Shown here in pieces: positions 26,401-35,400 of a stretch of 64,000 nt of DNA (position 1 is its first letter; the number at the start of each line of letters is the position of its first letter). The notes beneath the pieces are model-generated. The model searched no databases, had not been told where the DNA came from, and saw only the letters and a list, made by a program, of their open reading frames with translations. A program made the position numbers and the translations under genes. The stretch covers positions 62,001 through 126,000 of the forward strand of contig JAFCMP010000096.1 of NCBI GenBank assembly GCA_017506865.1, in the 5' to 3' direction. Source of the stretch: Tribonema minus (Eukaryota; Sar; Xanthophyceae; Tribonematales; Tribonemataceae).

Positions 26401-26626
26401 CAGCACTCGCGTGCACCGACCGCAATCTGACGGCAACACTTTCTTGCCGTGCCTGCGCTGCTTTGCCCCCCCCCCCCCCCCCCCTCCCCTCCCCCAACCC
26501 CCCCCCCAGGTGTCCGCCATCGAGCAGGAGAGGATTGAGATTGACCCCGACACCAAGGAGCTCCTGGACGCTCTTGACTTCAAGGACATCCCCAACCTCA
26601 GCATCGTCGCGCCCCAACGGGCATAG
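23472..26626 (+). CDS. RPS17: 40S ribosomal protein S17 (eS17)
   Basis: eS17 is a eukaryote/archaea-specific small-subunit ribosomal protein. Exons: 23472-23474 (the ATG alone), 24277-24531, 26510-26626; 124 residues, close to the usual 125-140. Exon 2 carries the signature [19 protein letters not shown], then [32 protein letters not shown] and [15 protein letters not shown]; exon 3 gives [19 protein letters not shown] and ends PQRA. The start-codon exon is inferred because exon 2 begins at the second residue of the family sequence, right after an acceptor, and an ATG with donor GTGCGT stands 0.8 kb upstream with matching phase. The acceptor before exon 2 follows a long CCGCTG triplet tract; that before exon 3 follows a nearly pure C run. 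Intron 2 carries at least four decayed copies of the exon 2 end. Confidence 0.93.
24625..25397 (+). repeat. Four decaying copies of RPS17 exon 2 end plus 5' splice site
   Basis: Copies of the last 60-80 bases of exon 2 with its donor lie at 24625-24702 (nearly 90 percent identical by eye), 24811-24899, 25008-25070 and 25324-25397. Shared words include AGCTGCAGGAGGAGGAG and a G-rich block ending in GAGGT. Similarity falls after the first copy. All are direct repeats inside intron 2. Confidence 0.85.
25548..25577 (+). repeat. Longest interstitial telomere-type run, CCTAAC x4
   Basis: About four consecutive CCCTAA units stand in RPS17 intron 2. This is the longest uninterrupted telomere-type run in the window and is flanked by ordinary intron sequence on both sides. 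Confidence 0.85.
25730..25815. repeat. AGTAC microsatellite-like tract
   Basis: Units of GTACA / CAGTA repeat with interruptions through this stretch of RPS17 intron 2. No function is evident. Confidence 0.6.
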
Positions 26627-27123
26627 GCATAGTCGCCGCGCTGCGTGGCTGAGGCGCCCGCCCTCGCTAAATCCACTCTCTGCCTGCGCTGTCGAAGTGT
26701 GCGCACACTGTTGTGCTGCGCCTTCTTCTCTTGTGTGCCGTTTCTGCTTACGAATGAGTTTTCGTCGCCGCTTGCACTTTCAGCATGCGTGGCGTTGTTG
26801 AAGCAGAAGCTGACAGCACACTGCGATGACAGATCCAACTTCAAGTTAAAACTTTGAATGTCTGCAAATGATGAACAGTGACTGTGGCAAAGTTTACACT
26901 GTGGCACTTGCTTGAAGCAGTGATTGTTTGCAATTTCAAACGAAACTTCAACTTTTAAAGTTTGAACTGGTACTGAAGCCTCAGGCTTAAGGGCCTGTCA
27001 GGGAGGCTGTTGTGCGCTCAGTGCTCATTCAAATTGTTGTCAACTCAATGCCACCGTGGTTGGCATCATGATGTGAATCAGCTGACCTTAGGCTAGCCGA
27101 AGATTACTAGTAGTAAGTGTGGG
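26627..27123. other. Gene-free spacer with TTGAAGTT words
   Basis: This is the presumed 3' UTR of RPS17 and a spacer before the retrotransposon nest. It holds several AACTTCAA / TTTAAAGTTTGAA palindromic words near 26840 and 26945 and no open frame that looks coding. Confidence 0.4.
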
Positions 27124-28002
27124 TTGTCAAGGTTCACTCATACTTCTATATATCATTACAAATACTATACTAGTAGTACTATCGGCATGGCATTCCTCAA
27201 CGAGCCCATGTACTCCACAACGGCTTCGTTCGATGGCCTATCCTGGCAGCTGGCCGTCAAACGCGCCATCGGAGTAGAGGAGCAGACGGCAGGCTGCAAG
27301 CTGTGCGGGAAGTCGCCGGGCGGCACCCTGCATGCACGGCTGTGTCAAGCGCCACGCGTCAAGGCGCACGACACCATTGTCCACAATAGCGTCAAGAGGG
27401 CCACGCAGCGCCTCCTGCGGCAATACCTCAAAACGGGACTGGTGGACGAGGACTACACGCCGTTCCTGGGGTCCGCCGGGCCGCCGGGGAGTCGCAGGAT
27501 GGACATCGTGCTGCCTGCCGACGCCTTCCCGGTGACCGGCTACGACGACCCGACACGCCACCTACCGCTCATGGTGGACGTTACCTGCTTCGAGGCACAG
27601 GTGGCGTCGCGGGCGGCGAAGACTGCAGCAGACCCCGAGCGATGCTGCCGCGACCAAGAGGCCGCCAAGACTACCCACTATTCTGGTCATTATGATCAGA
27701 ATTGCTACAAACTTGCCACTTTGGCAATAGGGTCATTTGGCAGCATCGGGGAGCAGGGGCGGAAGCTGCTGGAGGCTGTGGCGACGGAGTATGCCAGCAG
27801 GATGTCAGTGCCCGGAGGAGCGCGCCCTAAAGCTCTCAAGGGCATCGCCCTGGCGCGCTTACGCTCGGCACTGTCGGCAGCGCTCCACATGGCGTACTCT
27901 GGCCGTGCCATGACACACATGGCAGAATCCAGGGGGGGGGGGCACATGGAGGAGGACGTAGGGGAGGACCCCGAGATGCCATTTGGCGGCGGCGGCGTTT
28001 GA
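27124..28002 (+). CDS. C-terminal zinc-finger/endonuclease-like domain of a LINE ORF
   Basis: The frame is open from 27124; the first plausible Met after the presumed insertion junction is 27187. It shows a CxxC...HxxxC knuckle (CKLCGKSPGGTLHARLC), a conserved HDTIVHN segment, then RRMDIVLP and LPLMVDVTCFEAQ, which resemble the (P)D...DVT core of the restriction-like endonuclease found at the C terminus of some non-LTR retrotransposons, and a helical YKLATLAIGSFGSIGEQG tail. No reverse transcriptase domain is present, as expected for a 5'-truncated copy. The C-terminal 60 residues are Gly-rich and repeated in copy B. Family assignment rests on motif order only; a domesticated or unrelated zinc-finger protein is possible. 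Confidence 0.6.
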   Translation: MSRFTHTSIYHYKYYTSSTIGMAFLNEPMYSTTASFDGLSWQLAVKRAIGVEEQTAGCKLCGKSPGGTLHARLCQAPRVKAHDTIVHNSVKRATQRLLRQYLKTGLVDEDYTPFLGSAGPPGSRRMDIVLPADAFPVTGYDDPTRHLPLMVDVTCFEAQVASRAAKTAADPERCCRDQEAAKTTHYSGHYDQNCYKLATLAIGSFGSIGEQGRKLLEAVATEYASRMSVPGGARPKALKGIALARLRSALSAALHMAYSGRAMTHMAESRGGGHMEEDVGEDPEMPFGGGGV

Positions 28003-28115
28003 GTGGTTGTCGTTGCGACACTTTCAGGCTGTCATACGACATGTAGATTCCTTACAGCTAGATGCCAATCATCTGGGCTTTTTCGCGCCCTGAGCGAGAA
28101 TCAATAAAAAGTACT
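27124..28115 (+). mobile_element. 3' part of a non-LTR retrotransposon (copy A)
   Basis: A 5'-truncated element sits in an ACTAGTAGTACTA-rich tract. Its single open frame runs to 28002 and is followed by a 113-base 3' UTR ending CAATAAAAAGTACT. The same tail terminates three further copies downstream, which fixes the 3' end. There is no poly-A tail; the terminus is the fixed A-rich motif. Confidence 0.75.
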
Positions 28116-28429
28116 ATGTCAGTGCCCGGAGGAGCGCGCCCTAAAGCTCTCAAGGGCATCGCCCTGGCGCGCTTACGCTCGGCACTGTCGGCAGCGCTCC
28201 ACATGGCGCACTCTGGCCGTGTCATGACACACATGGCAGAATCCAGGGGGGGGGGGCACATGGAGGAGGACGTAGGGGAGGACCCCGAGATGCCATTTGG
28301 CGGCGGCGGCGTTTGAGTGGTTGTCGTTGCGACACTTCCAGACTGTCATACGACATGTAGATTCCTTACAGCTAGATGCCAATCATCTGGGCTTTTTCGC
28401 GCCCTGAGCGAGAATTAATAAAAAGTACT
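28116..28429 (+). mobile_element. LINE copy B, 314-base 3' end directly abutting copy A
   Basis: This block repeats 27802-28115 almost perfectly over exactly 314 bases and ends at the same AATAAAAAGTACT terminus. It is either a 5'-truncated insertion immediately after copy A or a tandem duplication. Few mismatches suggest a recent event. Confidence 0.85.
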
Positions 28430-28441
28430 ATCGGTTGTCAC

Positions 28442-29521
28442 TAGTAGTACTTTTATTATATTCCACTTGTGGCTGTGGAAATGCCATGTTGTAGGTGTGT
28501 CGCCTTGTTCTCACTCTTGGATGTAGCATGCAAAGCTTGCACGCCACACCCCGCCCCCCACATCACCCCCAACAAAGCATCCGCAAGCGACTGTCCCCCA
28601 CATACTAGCAGGGATACCAAACAAAGCTACAAGACTCTCCCCCCACAGACAGACCCGTCTTAGGGCCACCCAGCTCCACGCAGACTCCATCTCAAAGTTT
28701 TCATGCAGGCCAAGGTCACCATAATGGGCCCTGAACTGGAGATTGTGGCTATCTACGTGAACCCCGATATCATAAAGATAAGCAGAGGGAGTCACTGGGC
28801 GCCAGGCGCTGGCGCTAGAAAGAAAGGCTATATAACTAAGCAAAGCATCGCCTCCTTGATGAGCGGGACGGTGGTTCACCGGGCCTCCCATATCACCCCC
28901 AACAAAGCATCCGCAAGCGACTGTCCCCCACACACTAGCAGGGATACCAAACAAAGCTGCAAGACTCTCCCCCCACAGACAGACCCTTCTAAGGGCCACC
29001 CAGCTCCACGCAGACTCCATCTCAAAGTTTTCATGCAGGCCAAGGTCACCATGATGGGCCCTGAACTGGAGATTGTGGCTATCTACGTGAACCCCGATAT
29101 CATAGAGATAAGCAGAGGGAGTCACTGGGCGCCAGGCGCTGACGCTAGAGAGAAAGGCTATATAACTAAGTAAAGCATCGCCTCCTTGATGAGCGAGGTC
29201 ACGGCTCACCGCAGGCTGCAAGCCTGACAAGATATTGCCATTTACCGCTGCGAGTAACTTGTGGTTGGTGCCGTGGTGTGCAGCCGACTCCGCTTGCTCT
29301 CCAAGCACGCCAAGCCGCTGCCTGTCCCTCCTCCGCACGCCAGCCAGGGCTTCCGAGACACCACCACACGTTTGAAGTTCTCTCGAAGGGGCTACGCACG
29401 CTGGCATCACCTGAGGGCCGCTGGTGCTAGCTCCTGCAAGCCCTGCAGCCCAGCCCACCCACCAAACCAGCCGCATTCGCTGCCACGCCTTTCGGCGTTA
29501 ACGAGCTTGGGACGAGGTGGT
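28442..29521 (-). mobile_element. About 1.08 kb insertion flanked by 17-base direct repeats
   Basis: Identical copies of GTACTATCGGTTGTCAC at 28425-28441 and 29522-29538 bracket this stretch like a target-site duplication. Read on the minus strand it ends in AATATAATAAAAGTACTA, resembling the LINE tail at 28101-28115, which suggests a reverse-oriented relative. Both strands have long open frames because of an internal 330-base duplication; on the plus strand a segment MGPELEIVAIYVNPD recalls an endonuclease beta strand, but that is weak. No known family was recognised. The phrase TACTATCGG also starts copy A at about 27178, so the flanking repeat could instead be element sequence. Confidence 0.5.
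28541..29200. repeat. 330-base tandem duplication, two units
   Basis: The unit starting near 28541 recurs with an exact offset of 330 bases (for example the phrase AACAAAGCATCCGCAAGCGA at 28571 and 28901). Because 330 is a multiple of three, open frames pass through both units. The copies differ at scattered positions only. Confidence 0.9.
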
Positions 29522-29574
29522 GTACTATCGGTTGTCACAGTGTCACCGTGAACCTCAGGCCCGACGCCTAGTAG

Positions 29575-29680
29575 TCGTTGCGACACTTTCAGACTGTCAT
29601 ACGACATGTAGATTCCTTACAGCTAGATGCCAATCATCTGGGCTTTTTCGCGCCCTGAGCGAGAATCAATAAAAAGTACT
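29575..29680 (+). mobile_element. LINE copy C, 106-base 3' end
   Basis: This repeats the last 106 bases of the family 3' end, from TCGTTGCGACACTTTC through CAATAAAAAGTACT, and is followed at once by ACTAGTACTAGTAG. It is a severely 5'-truncated insertion at the same kind of target. Confidence 0.85.
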
Positions 29681-29711
29681 ACTAGTACTAGTAGTCTACT
29701 ACTAGCACTTA

Positions 29712-29754
29712 CTGGGCTTTTTCGCGCCCTGAGCGAGAATCAATAAAAAGTACT
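29712..29754 (+). mobile_element. LINE copy D, 43-base terminal fragment
   Basis: Only the terminal 43 bases of the family remain (CTGGGCTTTTTCGCGCCC through AAAAAGTACT), again flanked by CTAGTAG-type sequence. It is the shortest member of the nest. Confidence 0.85.
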
Positions 29755-32454
29755 TGCTAGTAGTCAACTAGTAGGTGGCAAAAGTTAGCAATACTATACT
29801 TTTTATAAAAAACAGTCTTAGACCGAGTCTCGTAGTAACAGCTGTTGCTCGCTGTACTAGTAGGCTAAGCTAAGCCTAGTAGTAGGTACTTCAACTTGAA
29901 GTTGGTGTGCAAGTTAGCAGTACTCTGATTCTGAATCAACAAGTCTTAGAGCTTCTCATTGACAAGTAACTTTTGAAAGTAAATCAGATCAAGATTCTGA
30001 TACCGTGACGGCGGCGGCAGCCGGGCGGCAACGGCGACGGGGCGGCCGGGCGGCAACGGCGACGTCGCGGCGCTCGATGGTGTCGCAGCTACCACTTTCA
30101 AAATAGTATACAGTCAGGCACACGGTAACTGACTCAGCGGATGACCCAGTAGTTGCTGGTAGTACTTGCTGTTAAACTGTAGTGCTGTACAGGATGATCA
30201 GGTAGTACTCAGTCTGTTGTGACAGTTACTGTGGTGGAGTGACACCGTGTGACTGTATCAGTTACAGCAGCCGTAGCTGCACCTGGTCCATCATGATCAT
30301 GAAGGCTTTCAGAAACTTGGTGTTGTCAATGATCACTTGCTACAGTAAAATGTCATGTAGTATTTGTGGAATACTAGTCTATTCGAAGTTCTAGTCTATT
30401 CGAAGTTCTGATACATTTGTTAGTCGTTGGAGGATCACAATTAAGTTAACAATCGTCAAGAGCCTGAGGGATTCCATTGACAATGTTAACATACATTGTC
30501 ATAAAATTTCTCGACAGCCGGAGGCTAGCTGCTGAAACAGCGGCATACAGTGTCATTCATTAAAATTCATAAATGGCAAATTGAATTGCCATGAATTTGT
30601 GATGGTGACCGGCCGCCGCAGAGATGACCGGATGTGTCGCTTCCGCCATTTGTGATGTCACAATCATCCAGGCATGTTGTGAACAATTATTTTGCTTCGA
30701 GGCACATTGTCAAGCAGATACCATCACGTTGGAACGCCGCAAATTTAAGTTAAGACTGCATGCAGACTCTCAGATACTGCAGTAAGTGCTGCCAACTTGA
30801 AGACGCCAACAACTTGAAGTTAATGCACTGGTCATAAAATCAAAACCATCAAATGTTGCTACAATTTCAATCTTCAGTGTTCAGATGAGGTGGGCGTTGC
30901 CACTCGGATCGTTTCTACATGCACTGCATGGCATAAGGGGGGCCCGGCGGGGGGGCACCTACTGTACTCCATAAATGCAGGTGCCACAGAAATTTGCAGC
31001 ACAATAATTTAGTAATTGCGGGTTGCCAGGGCTCGGAGCAGCCAGACCTCTGGCACATGAAAGGCATGCCATGCTTACAAAAAAATGTCAGCCCAGACTT
31101 CGTGGCACATTGCTGTCCGGAAAGCTCCGCATGGCGGCTTCATGACCCAGAGTTCAACCAGTGGCCGACACTGTGTCGCAAGAGCACCCGCCCGAAGGCA
31201 AGTGGGAAGAAGCTGTCTTGAAGGCAGCTGCACTCTAAGACTTGTATGAGTAACAGCGCTCTGTTCATGATATATGCATGGCGTCACTGCTACCTTTGTG
31301 ATGAATGAAGGCGAATGACCATTATGATACATCAAGGACTTAGTCTAGTCCGTTGTCAGGCCAGACCACTCCAGTGGATCCGGATCCGGATCCGATTCGA
31401 ATTCAATTTGTCATGTTTACAACTGGTCTGTCAATGTGAAGTCATGGTGTCAATGACATGAAGAGATGCACGTTGAAGTGGTCATGCTGTCAAACGGTAC
31501 TTCCAAGTTGAAGGCAACTGACCAACATGAACTTCAAGTTGGAGCGACCCTGTCAGTGAGATGCTTTCCATGCCATTCACTCTGAGTCAGTCTGACAGGC
31601 GTTGCCAACACTCAAGTGCCATGCACTAGTTCACCTGCATGACGATCATCGCAATGTTTAACGAGGCTATCATGACAATGCCCTGCGAAACTAGTCGAAT
31701 CAAACGCATAAGACTACTTCATTCATTTCAAGTTAAGGCTTTCGTTCTTGAAGTTTCCAAATGAGAATAATCACAGTAGTAAGCGCCAAGCACCTGTCAA
31801 CGAGGATCATCAAGAATGGAGATGATACATACCTGCCGATTCTGCCTGGTGATGGGGCAGCGTCGCATCGTCACACACAGCACAGAGGCACAGCACAGTC
31901 TAGAGAGGTCCGCCTGCCAGTGACTGCTTTGAAAACTCCGTGCATTAATGAGTGGCCGCGTCAGGGCCGCGTCAGAGCGCGACAGCTCCCATGCACGCCC
32001 CCCCCTGCGTTGTGTGGTGATCTACTGCTATTATATGGCATGCGGCACCAGGGTATGCATGAAGCGGAGCCACCGGCTCTGCAGGGCCCCCTACCCGCCT
32101 GCTGTAGCGCCCCCCCCCCCCCCTCCCCCCCCCCCCCCCCTCCTCAATTCCCCGGCGGATGGCCGCTGAAGTGCTGCATACGCTGGGACGGGGACACGTG
32201 CTGTCCCCTGATATCTGTGCTGCCAGCAGCGCACGTGTGCAGCGCGCTCCCCATTTGAGGCGCACAACTTCAAGACGAGGGGGGCGGCGGGCTCGTTGTG
32301 GGGCACCGCCCTCTACCCCGGCCGCGCCGCCGACTGACCTCGACAGATTCTGCAGTAACGCTGCATCAGGAGATGAGTGGCAGTGGAATGCGCGGCGGCA
32401 GCGGCGACTGCGCGCAGCGGCGGCGGCGGCGCGGCGGCGGCGCGCGGCGGCGCC
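29755..32454. other. AT-richer gene-free region
   Basis: About 2.7 kb without recognisable genes and with visibly lower GC than the surroundings. It contains two GCCGGGCGGCAACGGCGAC units near 30018-30062, a 17-base tandem repeat TCTATTCGAAGTTC near 30377-30410, three GGATCC units at 31375-31398, and C runs near 32109-32140. The final part is the presumed 3' flank of eIF5B. Confidence 0.5.
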
Positions 32455-35400
32455 TCACGGGATCCCAAAGACCTTCTTGAGCTGCACCAGCAGGCGCAGG
32501 TCGTCCTTGCTCACCTCGGCGCGGAAGTTGGCCTTGAGCGCGTCGATGGACGGGCGCGAGATCATGGAGTACAGCGAGCCGCTCGTGGCGTCAAACTGGC
32601 GCCCGTACGTGAGCGTCGAGCCGCCGTTCGCGTCCTCGATGCGCACCGCGCCCGACCCACCCTTGGCGAGCTTCTGGACCTGCGCGGCGGCAGCGGCGGC
32701 GGCGGCAGCGGCGGACGGCGGAAACGCGGCGGTGCTCGTGAGCGCCGAAGAAACCAAGTGCACGCATGTCGTGGCTGCGTAATCGGGAGCCACATTGGCG
32801 ACACCGGGCCGCCCTGATTACCTGCTGGAAACATGAAACGGCCACACATCAGCACTTAAAGCTACTGATGAATCGCCATGCGGCGCGAGGCGCGGCGGCG
32901 CCGGGTGCACGAGAAGCGTGGGGGGACATGATGGAGTGCGGCAGCCACGTCAACGGCAAACGTCGAGTGGCACCAGCGCGGCACTCCGAGGTCGAGAAAT
33001 ATTTGGACGCGGCTCTGGCTTGCTGTCCGAAAGGAAAGTGTTCGCTACGTGCAGATTACTCGAAAGGCTGTGACACAGCTTGCACAGCTGCGAGATGGAA
33101 CGCTCTGCCACTACGAATGTGGAGTTGGAGCGCCCCTGACACAGCTACGAAAAGGTGCTACGGGGTGGGATGGATTGGATTGGCCACATCCCACCCCGCA
33201 GCACCTTTCGTAGCTGGATTGGATTGGCCACATCCCACCCCGCAGCACCTTTTCGTAGCCGTGTCAGGGGCGCTCCAACTCGACATTCGTAGTGGCAGAT
33301 CGTTCCATCTCGCAGCTGTGCGACGTGCAGCCGCAGTGCGCTGAATGTCACCAATGATGGCACCAATGAGCAAGCGCGCGCGCGCACCTGGCGATGGTTG
33401 TCCTCGATGGACGCCACGCGCCCGATGGGCAGCCCCTCCAGCGCGGGGATGCACAGGGGGGTGCCGACGCGCAGAGTCCCCTCAATGACCTGAGCGATGA
33501 TGGGGTGAGGCGGCGGGGGGGGGGGGGGGGAGGGGGGGCGGGGGTGTTAACGCATGCCCCCATGCCCTGGCGGAGTGGCGCACGATCGCCTGCTTCAAGT
33601 TGAGGTTAGCAAGGCTCACACGGAGAGCGGCGTTGCAGAGGTGGCGCTGCGTGCTTGAGCCTCCTCTGCCAGGCTCGCAACGTACTCGGCCTATGGTCCA
33701 CGATGGCGGTGATACATGCCGCAGCACTGACAAAAAGCCATCCAGAAACACATAACAATAGGAATTAAAACTGGCACACCATTGTATCGAGACGCAGAAA
33801 CTGCGCGCGCGCGACACCCCCAACAACGCGCAAGCGACCTACGCACATACGATAGACACAAGCGACGTCGGCGGCGCAGCAGCGGCGGCAGCAGCAGCCG
33901 CACGCGTCCATGCCCGCAGCTGGCGTCACCTGCCTCACACCCTGCACACGCATGCTCGCGGAGCGGTGCCGCAGCGCGTGCGCGCCACGCGCAGAAGCAA
34001 GCGCATGCCCTATGTTGTGCATACATCAATGCACTACTGGTAGGCGTGTGTGTGTACACGCGTGTACTGTGCGCACGCAGGGGCAGCGCGCGCGCGGGGG
34101 CGCACCTCCATGCCCACGATGATGGGGTCCTTCTTATTGAAGACGTGCTGCGGCATGATCTTGCAGATGCAGGGGAACACGGCTGTCGCCTGCGCGTCTG
34201 TGCGCCGCTGCTCCATCAGGTTCGCCATGAACGCCGTGAACTGCACGCCAAGGGGAGGGGGGGGGGGGGGGGGGGGGCACGAGAGCGTGCGTGAGGATGA
34301 GGAAGGGGGGAGTGGGGCAGGGGGGGAGCGCGACATTGATGCACACGTGTGGGGGGGTCGGACGCAGCCTGCAAATGGTTGCACATTGTTTTTCGCCTTG
34401 CGCGGAAGCCAGCTGCGTACGCGCGCATGCACACGTGCAGGGTCAAGAACAGTGACCACGCACGCCGCTTGCTGCCTTGAGGTGAACCGTATTACCTGTG
34501 CACATCCGTTTGCTGCCTTGCGGTGAAACGTATTATCTATGCACATCAGCATGCGGGTGCGGTCAGTCACTGCTGCATCCTGAAGTCGGGCATTTCTTGA
34601 GCGGAGGGGCAAATTTGCGTGCATGCACACATGCTGGCCCGTGGGAAGCGAATAATAAAAGCATCGGCGCGCGCCATTGGTGTTGTTCAGCTTCAACCTA
34701 TGGCGACAAACGCCCAGTGAGCGCTGCCACCTAGTCACTGAGTTAGCGGAAGTATGGTGAGTTTACGTGTGCTCCCAAGGACTGCCGCCGCGCGCCTGAC
34801 CGCAGCGGTGGTGAATGATGTAGGCGGTACAGATGCGCACGCCGACCTTCCATGTACACGTAAACTACTGTACCTCTTCAAGCTGTCGCGAAACTTGCAG
34901 AAGACACCTATGTATGGTGAGCTTGTACAGGCTCCCAGGGACCGCCGCATGCATACTGAACTTGTAGACTAGAAGCCTTTGAGGACCGCCGCCTCACACC
35001 TGGTCCAAGAGGTGGTACACGATGTCGGCGGTGCAGATTTTGCGCCAACCGCTGTATGTACCCCACAATGAGCTGCCGCTATCAGTTGGGGCGGACCCCA
35101 GCACTATTTGCGTCTTGAGTAACGGCCGTTGCGCACCTGATCCAAGAGGTGGTAGATGATGTCGGCGGCGAAGATGCGCACACCGACCTCCCATGCACGA
35201 GCAAAGTACCTCCGTAAGCTGTCGCAAAACTTGCAGGAGACACCTATGTATAGTTCCGTACCTGATCAAAGAGGTGGTAGATGATGTCGGCGGTGAAGAT
35301 GCGCACGCCGACCTCCTCCACGCATGCACCAACTACTGTACAATAGATTGCCACTATCAATTAGGGCGGACGCAATATGTGTCTAACGAAACGGCCGTTG

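Noticed and set aside
28511-29476. 321-codon minus-strand open frame as a host protein
   Set aside because: It is kept open by a 330-base in-frame duplication, lies inside an apparent insertion and matches no family I know.
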